Shown here piece after piece: positions 36,657 through 44,463 of a stretch of DNA of 64,000 nt; the first letter of the stretch is position 1; each line of letters opens with the position of its first letter. Both the position numbers and the translations under genes were made by a program. Under the pieces are notes generated by a model. It made no database searches, was not told where the DNA came from, and saw only the letters and a list, made by a program, of their open reading frames with translations. This stretch comes from Isosphaeraceae bacterium (lineage in GTDB: Bacteria > Planctomycetota > Planctomycetia > Isosphaerales > Isosphaeraceae). Location of the stretch: assembly GCA_025356435.1 (NCBI GenBank), contig JANXSY010000104.1, positions 29,889 through 93,888 on the forward strand, written 5' to 3'.

Positions 36657-37412
36657 TCAGCGACGAGCCGGGGTCGACACGGGCAGGGTCGACGTGTCGA
36701 GCGTGGGACGCCTCGCTGATCCGGCCGCTGGTTGAGGCAAGGGGGGCAGGCCGGGGTTAGCGAGATCGGCCCGCCAGGCTTCGGGCTTCACCCCCAGGTC
36801 TTTGCCAGTGAGCTTCCGCATCGCTTGCAAACAGGCAAGCCGGATGGCGGGGTCGTCGCTGTCTTCCATCGTCTGCACAAGGAACCCCTTGGTCCTGGGG
36901 TCGACAGCCTTGAGCGTGCCGAGGGCGTCGATCGCGGCGACCTTGCAGTCGGGGTTGTTGTCGAGCGTCATCATCCGCATGAGGACCGTCGCATCCTCAG
37001 GACGCCCCAGCCTGCCGAGGCTCCGGCACGCCTCGGTCCGGATCAGGACATCGGAGTCGGTAATAAGCGCGAGCATAGGTTCGCGCCCGGCAGAGTCTCC
37101 GAGCGTGCCGAGTGTCCGGCAGATCACGGCGCGGGTCGCGGCCGGTTCTTTGTTCGATTGGAGGGCGACGATCAAGACCTTAACCGCGCGAGTCTTCTGT
37201 TCAGGATCGTCGTAGATCCGCTCCGAGGCGAGCTTCTCATAGGCGAGAAAACGCTCGTTCGGGTCAGGGCTTTGCTCGATCTTGTTGAGGAAGCTCGTAG
37301 CGGTGGTCGGCCCCATCAGCGAACAGCCGAAGGTCAAGCCGACTGCGACGACCAGCATCGCGGCGATCGGGATCGACGCCGCATACCGACGACGGAAGCC
37401 TGCGACATCCAT
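36657..37412 (-). CDS. HEAT-repeat lipoprotein
   Basis: 251 residues. A basic start and hydrophobic stretch end in LTFGCS, a lipobox-like site at about C30, so the protein is probably lipid-anchored. Residues 50-205 form four or five HEAT/PBS-type helical repeats (RTLGTLGDSAG, RSLGRLGRPEDA, DALGTLKAVD, QAMRKLTGKDLG). The tail is proline-rich. Such proteins act as binding scaffolds; no partner is evident. It lies upstream of mutS2 on the same strand. Confidence 0.78.
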   Translation of the reverse strand: MDVAGFRRRYAASIPIAAMLVVAVGLTFGCSLMGPTTATSFLNKIEQSPDPNERFLAYEKLASERIYDDPEQKTRAVKVLIVALQSNKEPAATRAVICRTLGTLGDSAGREPMLALITDSDVLIRTEACRSLGRLGRPEDATVLMRMMTLDNNPDCKVAAIDALGTLKAVDPRTKGFLVQTMEDSDDPAIRLACLQAMRKLTGKDLGVKPEAWRADLANPGLPPLPQPAAGSARRPTLDTSTLPVSTPARR

Positions 37413-37572
37413 GTCGAGCGGGTCCTACCTCGTCGTGAGGTGGTAAGAGGGACAGCGGCCGAGATCGACCATTCCACGCCCCGCGATCGCGGCAGGAGAG
37501 AGACCGACGCGTGGCGGCATATCCTAGACGGGGGTGGTAAACCCGGCAAGCTCAATTCTGCGCGCAAGCCGA

Positions 37573-37624
37573 CGGGACAGAAGGACCCGCATCCGGTCTC
37601 GGATCGGCGGGTCGTTCTGTCCCG
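37573..37624 (-). terminator. Long 52-base hairpin after the H1-like gene
   Basis: Bases 37573-37590 pair with 37607-37624 over 18 positions with one mismatch, and an inner ATCCG/CGGAT stem closes a GTCT loop. It starts 14 bases beyond the H1-like stop codon on the minus strand. There is no U-tract, so it may be a transcript-stabilising 3' end or a Rho-assisted terminator. Confidence 0.6.
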
Positions 37625-37638
37625 ATTAAACTCGCCGA

Positions 37639-38121
37639 TCAGGCCGCCGGCGTGCCGATATACTTCTGTCCGGCCTTTGAGACCGTGTAGCTATAAACGC
37701 CCGTGGCCTTGTTTTTCGCGCCCTTCTTGATGAACTTCTTGGCGAGCAGCGAGTCGATTGACTTGGCCTCGGCCTTCTTGCTGCCCGCGTAACCGTTCTC
37801 GCCCGCCGAGTGGATCGCCTTGAGGAACTCCAACTGCTTGTCGGTGAGCTTGACCGGGGCGGGCAGCTTGGCGGCCACCTTGGGCATGATCTTCTTCACC
37901 GGGGCTTTGGGCGTTCCCGCTTTGACGGCCGTGTTCGCAGCCGCCTTCGGGGCGGCAACCTTCGGGGCGGCAACCTTCGGGGCGACAACCTTCGCCGACG
38001 CCTTCGCCGACACCTTGGATGCGACGGCTGCGGGGGCTGCCACCTTCGCCGCCTTGGCCTTCGGTGCTGCGGCCTTGGGGGCCGTCGGGGTCGCTGCGAG
38101 CTTCGGCTTCTTGACTGCCAT
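37639..38121 (-). CDS. Histone H1-like lysine/alanine-rich DNA-binding protein
   Basis: The first 90 of 160 residues are almost only K, A, P and V with repeated APKVA units, like the tails of histone H1 and bacterial Hc1/AlgP proteins. The last 70 residues are a compact domain (LTDKQLEFLKAIHSAG, KSIDSLLAKKFIKKG, YSYTVSKAGQKYI) that looks like a winged helix. Together this suggests nucleoid compaction. GAAGG lies eight bases before the ATG. The gene is followed by a strong hairpin and preceded by a long AT-richer spacer, consistent with a highly transcribed stand-alone gene. Confidence 0.82.
   Translation of the reverse strand: MAVKKPKLAATPTAPKAAAPKAKAAKVAAPAAVASKVSAKASAKVVAPKVAAPKVAAPKAAANTAVKAGTPKAPVKKIMPKVAAKLPAPVKLTDKQLEFLKAIHSAGENGYAGSKKAEAKSIDSLLAKKFIKKGAKNKATGVYSYTVSKAGQKYIGTPAA
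37944..37988 (-). repeat. Three tandem 15-base repeats coding AAPKV-type units
   Basis: The unit CCTTCGGGGCGGCAA occurs at 37944, 37959 and 37974 (the last with one change), coding tandem APKVA peptides in the basic tail of the H1-like protein. Copy number is likely to vary between strains. Confidence 0.85.
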
Positions 38122-38868
38122 CGTCGTGGCCTTCGGGTGGAAGGATCTTGAGTTGGGGCCGGTCTAACGAGATCGGCCTTCTAATTGTTCTTCTTATCGG
38201 AATGATTTCTCGCCGGGAAGGGGGAATTTTGGCCGATTCGCCGCTTTTCCGCCGGTTTTCCCAGGAAACTAAAGTCAAAATAGCAATGAAATCGTGAGAC
38301 AAGTTGTTAATGAAAACCGAATATACCGCAAATGCAAGTTAAATAATAAGCCGTTTGTTGAGCGAATCACGCTGGTTTTCCCGCGATTCTGTCGAGTCTT
38401 CGCCATCGATGGTTCGTCAAGATCGCGAGATGTCTCCACCCCGATGCGGACGGCCACGCCATCAACCGGGCCACAATGTCGCAGGAAAAAATATTCGAGA
38501 TCTGCCGCATTTTCGACCCGAGCAATCGGCCTCGAAGTCCATCATGATGAGCCATCCAACCCTATGTCCGACGTCGCCAACCCGTTCGACCCGTTGTTCG
38601 ATCGATCGAGAAATGACCCGAAACTCGATAATGTAAGTCAAGTTATGTGTGCAGTTGTTTGTTGAATAGCCTGAGTGAATCAACCTCTTCCCCATCGATT
38701 TCGATCGGCAATCCGACCATCCGTCGGGTTCGCTCTGCGGTTCCGACGGAGCACAGGGAAGCGATCTGAGCGGTCTGCCCGACAATACCTCTTGCCTTGA
38801 CAGACGATTCGTGGCATAGTCAGTGGACAAAATATCAGTTTGGCGCGAGGCGAGGGAGGACGGAGCCT
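38122..38868. other. 747-base intergenic region between the H1-like gene and ruvA
   Basis: The part from about 38150 to 38660 is clearly richer in A and T than the rest of the window. I see no convincing gene: open frames here lack ribosome binding sites and conserved motifs. Near the H1-like start is a GGCCG/CGGCC inverted repeat (about 38157-38178). Near ruvA, TTGCCT (38793-38798) and CATAGT (38816-38821) are 17 bases apart, and a TTGACA lies at 38798-38803; either could serve a ruvA promoter, at low confidence. Confidence 0.5.
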
Positions 38869-39522
38869 GTGATCAGTCTGGTGCGCGGTATCGTCAGGTC
38901 GGTTGGGGATGAAGAGCTGACGCTGGCGGTTGACCCCTGCGAGATTGACGTCCTGATCCCTGAGTCGGCGCGAAGGCAGTTGCAGGCGAAGGTGGGGGAG
39001 TTGGTCGTGTTGCACACCCTCTTCTATATCGAGGGGAACACGATGGGCGGAAAAATGACGCCCCGACTCGTCGGATTCCTCAATGCGGTCGATCGCGAGT
39101 TCTTCGACACCTTCTGCTCGGTTGACGGCGTCGGGGTCCGCAAGGCGCTGCGGGCGATGGTCCGGCCGGTGAGAGAACTGGCGAGGACGATCCAGGATCA
39201 GGACGTGAAGACGCTGGCCACCTATCCCGGCATCGGCGAAGCGACGGCGGAGCGGATCGTTGCCAAGCTCCGCCGCAAGGTTGGCAAGTTCGCGCTGATT
39301 GTCGGGGGGATCGCCGCCGAGACCTCGGCATTGACCAATGGCCAGGCCGAGAACGCCGAGCCCGACGTGATCCGAGACACCTTCGCCGCCCTGCTCTCGG
39401 TCGGCCACTCCGAGAGCCAGGCCCGTGCCGCGCTCGACGTGGTCTTGAGCGGCAAGAAGAAGTACCGAACCGTCGCCGACATGATCGACGCCATTTACCT
39501 GCAACGTCGTGACGCAGAATAG
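38869..39522 (+). CDS. ruvA: Holliday junction branch-migration protein RuvA
   Basis: 217 residues with the N-terminal OB-fold start VISLVRGIV, then tandem helix-hairpin-helix motifs [13 protein letters not shown] and [16 protein letters not shown], and a C-terminal domain that should bind RuvB ([24 protein letters not shown]). The GTG at 38869 is chosen because GGAGG lies nine bases upstream and RuvA proteins begin with MIxxxxG; the frame upstream is not conserved. It tetramerises on four-way junctions and loads RuvB, encoded 75 bases downstream. Confidence 0.92.
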   Translation: MISLVRGIVRSVGDEELTLAVDPCEIDVLIPESARRQLQAKVGELVVLHTLFYIEGNTMGGKMTPRLVGFLNAVDREFFDTFCSVDGVGVRKALRAMVRPVRELARTIQDQDVKTLATYPGIGEATAERIVAKLRRKVGKFALIVGGIAAETSALTNGQAENAEPDVIRDTFAALLSVGHSESQARAALDVVLSGKKKYRTVADMIDAIYLQRRDAE

Positions 39523-39597
39523 GCGGAACCGCCTCGATCGGCTCCAGCCGCCCCCTTCAACGTGCCGATCACTCCCCTCGGAGGAAGGACATCGACC

Positions 39598-40689
39598 ATG
39601 AGAGAGCCTGTCATCCAGGGGAACCCCGACCGCGACCGCGACGAGCCTTCGCGCGCTCGGGCGCATGACGAACGGGCGAGGCCTGCCGACCAGGCCGACG
39701 AGAAGCTCCGGCCGCAACGCTTGAGTGAGGTGATCGGCCAGCGAAGCGTCGCCGAGCGGCTGGCGATCGCCCTTTCGGCCTCGAAGAAGCGTGGAGAGCC
39801 ACTGCCGCATATCCTCTTCGATGGCCCGCCGGGGCTGGGCAAGACGACGTTTGCGACAGTCCTTCACAACGAGCTTGGGGTCGAGCTGAACATGACGAGC
39901 GGCCCTGCGCTCGACAAGAAGCTCGACGTCATGCCCTATCTGACCAACGCGTCGGAAGGCTCGATCCTCTTTATTGACGAGATCCATCGCCTGCCGGTCA
40001 CGGTTGAAGAGTTCATCTACCCGGTGATGGAAGACTTCCGCGTCGACATGGTCCTCGGCGAGGGGATGTCGGCGCGAACGATCAACCTCCCGCTCAAAAA
40101 GTTCACGATCATCGGCGCGACCACGCGGAGCGGGATGCTCTCCGCCCCGCTCCGAGACCGATTCCATATGCACGAGCACCTCGAATTCTACGATGTCGAA
40201 GATCTGGCGAAGATCGTCAACGTCAACGCTTCGAAGCTCAAGACGACCGTGACCGAAGAGGCCGCGTGGGAACTTGCCAAGCGGTCGCGAGGCACCCCCC
40301 GCCTGGCCAACGCCCGGCTCCGTTGGGTCCGTGACTTTGCCACCGCCCGCGCTGACGGCCATATCACCCTCACGATCGCCAAAGACGCGCTCGACATGCA
40401 GGAGATCGACGCCGACGGCATGGACAAGCAGGATAGGCGCTACCTCGAAACCCTCATCAAGGTGTTCAACGGCGGACCGACCGGCGCGGAGGCGATCTCG
40501 GCGACGATGAACGTCGCGGTCGACACGCTGACCGACGAAGTCGAGCCCTACCTGCTCCGCCGTCACTACATCATCCGTACCCCCCGAGGCCGCAAGGCGA
40601 CCCCCCTCGCCTACCGCCACCTGCTCCTTCCCGAACCCGCTGCCGACCCTGAATTCAACCTGCTCGACCAGCGGCGGATGTTCGACTGA
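39598..40689 (+). CDS. ruvB: Holliday junction branch-migration ATPase RuvB
   Basis: 363 residues with Walker A DGPPGLGKTT (76-84), Walker B LFIDEIHRL, sensor 1 IGATTRSGML, arginine finger region LRDRF and a C-terminal winged helix (IIRTPRGRKATPLAYRHL). The first 30 residues are an extra charged, arginine/aspartate-rich extension. GGAGGAAGGA precedes the ATG at 39598. With RuvA it drives branch migration in recombination repair. A ruvC is not in the window. Confidence 0.97.
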   Translation: MREPVIQGNPDRDRDEPSRARAHDERARPADQADEKLRPQRLSEVIGQRSVAERLAIALSASKKRGEPLPHILFDGPPGLGKTTFATVLHNELGVELNMTSGPALDKKLDVMPYLTNASEGSILFIDEIHRLPVTVEEFIYPVMEDFRVDMVLGEGMSARTINLPLKKFTIIGATTRSGMLSAPLRDRFHMHEHLEFYDVEDLAKIVNVNASKLKTTVTEEAAWELAKRSRGTPRLANARLRWVRDFATARADGHITLTIAKDALDMQEIDADGMDKQDRRYLETLIKVFNGGPTGAEAISATMNVAVDTLTDEVEPYLLRRHYIIRTPRGRKATPLAYRHLLLPEPAADPEFNLLDQRRMFD

Positions 40690-40717
40690 TCGAAATTGGC
40701 TTCGTTTCGGGAGACGA

Positions 40718-41800
40718 TCAGCCGTGTCTCGCGATCGCCTTGACGGTTCGACGGTCCCTGCGGTTGAGACCTCGACTGCCGACGTGGCTTGAGTGGAAAT
40801 GGCTGTTCGTTCCCGAGATCTCTGCGCCCTGGCGGAGGGCGATGGCCGAGGCCAGCCCCGCCTCGGCCACGTCGCGAAAGGTCAGGCTCGACTCGGGGTC
40901 GCGGCACGGCGTGGCGACGGGACGCGAGGGCGGTGATAACTGGGCTGGTCTCGGAGGCTCGGGCGCTGCGAGAAGTGCGAAAGCTGCGGGAAGACCGGGA
41001 GTCAGTTCGGTCGGTTTCGTCCGCAGTTCGCGGAGGTTGCGGTGGAAACCGTTTGACGCTTCGCGCTCGTAGCGGAGAAGAAGTTGGACTGGTTTGGTCA
41101 ACTCGGCCCCGTAAGTGGCCCGAGCCGTGGCGTGGGCACTGGCGTCGAGCGGGGCGAGGCGGTTGGCGATTTCCTCCAACCGCGCGGTTTCGGTCGCGAT
41201 GAACTCCTGCCGATGGGCGAGGACGTTGATCCCCTCGGGCGCATCGATCGGGGTCCGCCCGGCGCGGAGGCCAGGGTGGAGACCGAGCAAGTCGAGAGCG
41301 ATCGACCGATCGGCCTCGCTCCACTCGCCCGCCTTGCTGAGCGACTCGCCGAGCCGATCCCACCGACCAATCAAGACGTCGCACCCGTGGCAACTGGTCT
41401 GAAGTTGGCGGCTGATCCGCTCCGGATACTTGGGGAGTTGCTCGGCGATTGAGACCGCTTCGAGCGTGCGGTCTTCAACCCAGGACGTCGCCGCGCGGGC
41501 CGCATAGTCGGTGATCGCGACGTCGACGTTGATCTGGCAGCGATCCAGCTTGACCGACGCCAGCACGAGCTGGCTGAAAGCGTGCTCGTTCAACCCCGTC
41601 TGAGGCCGAAAATCTAACTGCCACGAGACCGAACGCGACTCGACGACGGCCTTCATCGCCGCGTCCACCACCGGCCCATCGCCGGCCAATCCGTGAGTGA
41701 GGGCGTTGCCCCGACTCCGGGCCTTCCCCTCCTCCGTCTTCGGCCCGGTGCTATTCCTCGCATTGAGCCGATTCGCCTCGACCTGCCGCTCGCTCGCCAT
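40718..41800 (-). CDS. Protein with NxSTGPKTxxGKxxSxxNAxxHGL N-terminal motif
   Basis: 360 residues. The first 40 hold a conserved motif, NARNSTGPKTEEGKARSRGNALTHGL, seen at the start of a widespread, multi-copy planctomycete and proteobacterial family of unknown function. The rest is mostly helical, with a CHGCD pair near residue 135, then a proline-rich stretch and a basic tail. AGGAGA lies eight bases before the ATG. It converges with ruvB. The motif is short, basic and DNA-binding-like, but no role is proven. Confidence 0.7.
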   Translation of the reverse strand: MASERQVEANRLNARNSTGPKTEEGKARSRGNALTHGLAGDGPVVDAAMKAVVESRSVSWQLDFRPQTGLNEHAFSQLVLASVKLDRCQINVDVAITDYAARAATSWVEDRTLEAVSIAEQLPKYPERISRQLQTSCHGCDVLIGRWDRLGESLSKAGEWSEADRSIALDLLGLHPGLRAGRTPIDAPEGINVLAHRQEFIATETARLEEIANRLAPLDASAHATARATYGAELTKPVQLLLRYEREASNGFHRNLRELRTKPTELTPGLPAAFALLAAPEPPRPAQLSPPSRPVATPCRDPESSLTFRDVAEAGLASAIALRQGAEISGTNSHFHSSHVGSRGLNRRDRRTVKAIARHG

Positions 41801-41996
41801 GATGGGATCTCCTGAGGTGCCTCCTCGCGCCTGTGACAGGAGAGTATTCGATATTTACGGGATGTTTGTCGCGTATTACGGGAATTTCTTTTTGATTGCG
41901 GGATGAACTTTGGCGACTGGAGCGATGGACGGGATTATGATCCTCGTTCCGGTGGTCTCTGTCGGAACGAGGACCGGTTCGACCCGCCCTATGGGG

Positions 41997-42605
41997 TCAA
42001 TCGAACCGATAGTGTGCCCGGTAGATTGGTCGGCCTTCGATGCGGTATTTGCGTTCGAAACTGGTCAGATAGTCGAGCTCGTGCTCGGCCTCCTTGACCT
42101 CGGGGATCGGCTGGTCGACGAATCGCGGATGAGCGGCGATCAGCTCTCGGATCACGCCGTAATATTCGTTGACGTCCGTCGCCACCCAGAGATCAGCGCC
42201 GGGGATCAGGGTCCGTTCGATGTCGAGCATCAGCGGCTCGGCGAACATCCGCCGCTTCTTGTGGCGGGCCTTCCACCAGGGGTCGGGAAAATAGACGTGA
42301 ATCGCGTCCAAGCTCCTGGCAGGGCAGTGCTTCGCCATGAACTGCTTGGCGTCGCCGGGCAAGACCCTGACGTTGGTCAGCGACCGCTTTGCGACCCGAT
42401 CGGCCGCGCGTCGGGCGTACTTCTTTGCCTTCTCGATCCCGAAGAAATTCCGCTCGGGATGGGCTGTGGCGGCGTTGGCGAGGAAGAGGCCCTTACCCGA
42501 CCCAATTTCGAGCTCGACCGAGCGGTCGTTGCCAAAAATCGCAGGCCAGGAGACGACTTCGGGTAACGACTCGGCTTCAATGGTGTAAGGCTTTGCGTCA
42601 GTCAT
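41997..42605 (-). CDS. trmB: tRNA (guanine-46-N7)-methyltransferase
   Basis: 202 residues with the SAM site LEIGSGKGLFLANA (31-45), the GIEKAKKYARRA region and the TrmB signature IHVYFPDPWWKARHKKRR (102-119), with the catalytic D in PDPW. It methylates N7 of G46 in the tRNA variable loop. It follows fabZ on the same strand by 54 bases. Confidence 0.95.
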   Translation of the reverse strand: MTDAKPYTIEAESLPEVVSWPAIFGNDRSVELEIGSGKGLFLANAATAHPERNFFGIEKAKKYARRAADRVAKRSLTNVRVLPGDAKQFMAKHCPARSLDAIHVYFPDPWWKARHKKRRMFAEPLMLDIERTLIPGADLWVATDVNEYYGVIRELIAAHPRFVDQPIPEVKEAEHELDYLTSFERKYRIEGRPIYRAHYRFD

Positions 42606-42659
42606 GGACGTGGAGGTTCTTCCCGACTCAATGGCTAGGCTGGGTGCTCGGCGAACGGA

Positions 42660-43163
42660 TCAGCTCGTGGCGATCTCGGGCTTATTGGCTAGCGGGACGC
42701 CGATGATCCGTCCGTGATAGACCATGTTTGTTTCGACAAATCCCTGGGTCTCGAAGATGGTCTGACGCCGGTGGACGCGAACCGCCTTGGAAACGAGGAT
42801 CAGGCGGTCGCCGGGCTTGACCATGCCCCGGAACCGAACGTCTTCGAGGCCACCGAAGCCCATGAAGGTGTTTTCGACGAGTTTGATGTGGTAGGTGAAG
42901 AAGCTGGAGAGCTGCGCGGCGGCCTCGCAGATGATCACGCCCGGCATGAGGGGGTAGTCGGGCATGTGGCCCTTCACCCAGAACTCGCGTTCGGTCAGGT
43001 CTTTATAGCCAATAATCAGCCGCTCGGCGGGGTCGAGGCGGACGATCGCGGTCAACTGCTCCATCTCGAACCGCTGCGGGTTGCCCCGTCGAATCTCCTC
43101 GAGGTCGAAGAGGACCTTGGAGGTGTCGATCGTCGCAGGATCGACCAGGGCGGCAGGCGGCAT
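42660..43163 (-). CDS. fabZ: 3-hydroxyacyl-ACP dehydratase (FabZ-like)
   Basis: 167 residues with GHMPDYPLMPGVIICEAAAQ holding catalytic H66 and E80, then FRGMVKPGDRLILVSKA and TNMVYHGRIIG of the hot-dog fold. It dehydrates 3-hydroxyacyl-ACP in fatty-acid elongation. ATG 43163 has AGGAAG nine bases upstream, so it is preferred to an ATG at 43184. The N-terminus is about 25 residues longer than E. coli FabZ. It could be a specialised paralogue, as no other fab gene is nearby. Confidence 0.9.
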   Translation of the reverse strand: MPPAALVDPATIDTSKVLFDLEEIRRGNPQRFEMEQLTAIVRLDPAERLIIGYKDLTEREFWVKGHMPDYPLMPGVIICEAAAQLSSFFTYHIKLVENTFMGFGGLEDVRFRGMVKPGDRLILVSKAVRVHRRQTIFETQGFVETNMVYHGRIIGVPLANKPEIATS

Positions 43164-43511
43164 TCGTGATCTTCCTTTCGGCACGCAAGGCGAGAGGATA
43201 CGTCGGCGCGGCGAGCTGTTCGGGTGGTGGATTGCTCTGAAGAATCGCTATCATGACTCGCAGCCCGACCCGAGACAAGGGGTCTCGGCCCGAAACCGCC
43301 TTAAGGGCAAGGTGTTGGGTGTCGCTCTCGATGATGGCCTTTCGCTCAGACGAGGTCTGGAACCCGTGATTTAGCCCTCAAGAGGCGGCATAAACCTTGG
43401 GACACACCGCAAGACCCAGGGGCGGTATCGACGAGGCTGAAGAGGGACGACTCGAACCATCGAAGGAACGGGTCGGGACACAATCTCCTGAATCAAGAGC
43501 TAGACCCCACG
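43164..43511. other. Spacer between divergent fabZ and TIM-barrel genes
   Basis: About 350 bases without a gene. A hairpin CCGAGAC-AAGGG-GTCTCGG lies near 43273-43292. No clear -10/-35 pair is seen. Confidence 0.5.
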
Positions 43512-44357
43512 GTGTTCATGACGATAGCGCCCCAGACCGCCCGCCCGCTCGGCACGATGGTCGTCTACGGTTTTACCGAGGGCGACATCCTCCATGATCT
43601 CGATCTCGCGGCGCGATTGCAGGCCACCTGCGTTGAGATTCTTCCTCAGTGGAAGAGTTGTCCCGACCCGGTCGTGCTCCGGCACCTCGTCGCCGATCGC
43701 GGGATGACAATCCATAGCGCCCACGGTTGCTGGGGCGGCCAGTCGATCGCCGCGAAACGGGTTGACCTCGCCAGCCTCGATCCATCGGTGCGTGGAGAGA
43801 GTATTGATGACATCCGTCGTTGCATCGACTGGATCTCCGAGGCGGGGGGACGGCATCTGGTCGTCCACCCGGGAGGCCTCTCGCTCGCGGCGGAACGCGA
43901 CGAACGCGAGCACATCCTCATCGATTCGCTGCGGCAACTCGCCGACCAGGCCGGTGCGGCGAGGGTGACGCTCTGCGTAGAGAACATGCCTCCCGGCGTC
44001 CATCCCGGTAGCCACATGGCGGACCTTGCGAGGATCGTGGGGGAGGTTGATCGCGTCGAGGTCGGGCTCGCGGTCGATACGGGCCATGCCCACCTTGTCG
44101 GTTCGGTCGGCAAGGAAACCCGCGCGGCGGGGTCGTTGTTGAGGACGACCCACGTTCACGACAATCACGGGAAATCAGACGTCCATCTCGTTCCGGGAGA
44201 GGGAACGGTCGACTGGGCGGAATGGGTTAAGTCGCTCGATGATATCGGCTATGTCGGGCCGATCATGCTCGAATGTATCCGATCGATCCGCAACAACCCG
44301 CAGCTCTTAACGCCTGCCTGCCTCGCCCTGCTCCGCTCGATTGCGGGAACCGCCTAG
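43512..44357 (+). CDS. Sugar phosphate isomerase/epimerase (AP_endonuc_2 TIM barrel)
   Basis: About 280 residues with the xylose-isomerase-like barrel pattern: VEILPQW, TIHSAHG, LVVHPGG, LCVENMPPG, VGLAVDTGHAHLVG, TTHVHDNHGKSDVHLVPGEG and IMLECI. The E, D, H, D/H and E residues would bind a divalent metal. It probably isomerises a sugar, cyclitol or related acid. The start is GTG 43512 or ATG 43518, two codons apart. The next gene on the same strand is a TPP enzyme, 106 bases away. Confidence 0.85.
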   Translation: MFMTIAPQTARPLGTMVVYGFTEGDILHDLDLAARLQATCVEILPQWKSCPDPVVLRHLVADRGMTIHSAHGCWGGQSIAAKRVDLASLDPSVRGESIDDIRRCIDWISEAGGRHLVVHPGGLSLAAERDEREHILIDSLRQLADQAGAARVTLCVENMPPGVHPGSHMADLARIVGEVDRVEVGLAVDTGHAHLVGSVGKETRAAGSLLRTTHVHDNHGKSDVHLVPGEGTVDWAEWVKSLDDIGYVGPIMLECIRSIRNNPQLLTPACLALLRSIAGTA

Positions 44358-44463
44358 ACCCCTTCGATAACGATCATGGCCAAGGCTTCGCGCGGCCGAT
44401 ACCCGATTAGCGGCTATTCCGGGGAGTTCCTCGGGAGAGGTTGCGAGCGGAAGGAGCCGCCTC

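Noticed and set aside
38294..38665. A 123-codon frame in the spacer before ruvA
   Set aside because: No ribosome binding site, no motif and irregular composition; treated as non-coding.
38680..40620. A 646-codon minus-strand frame over ruvA and ruvB
   Set aside because: It is antisense to two well conserved genes and carries no recognisable motif.
41697..41906. Small plus-strand frame before trmB
   Set aside because: It is antisense to the start of the 40718-41800 gene and lacks a ribosome site.
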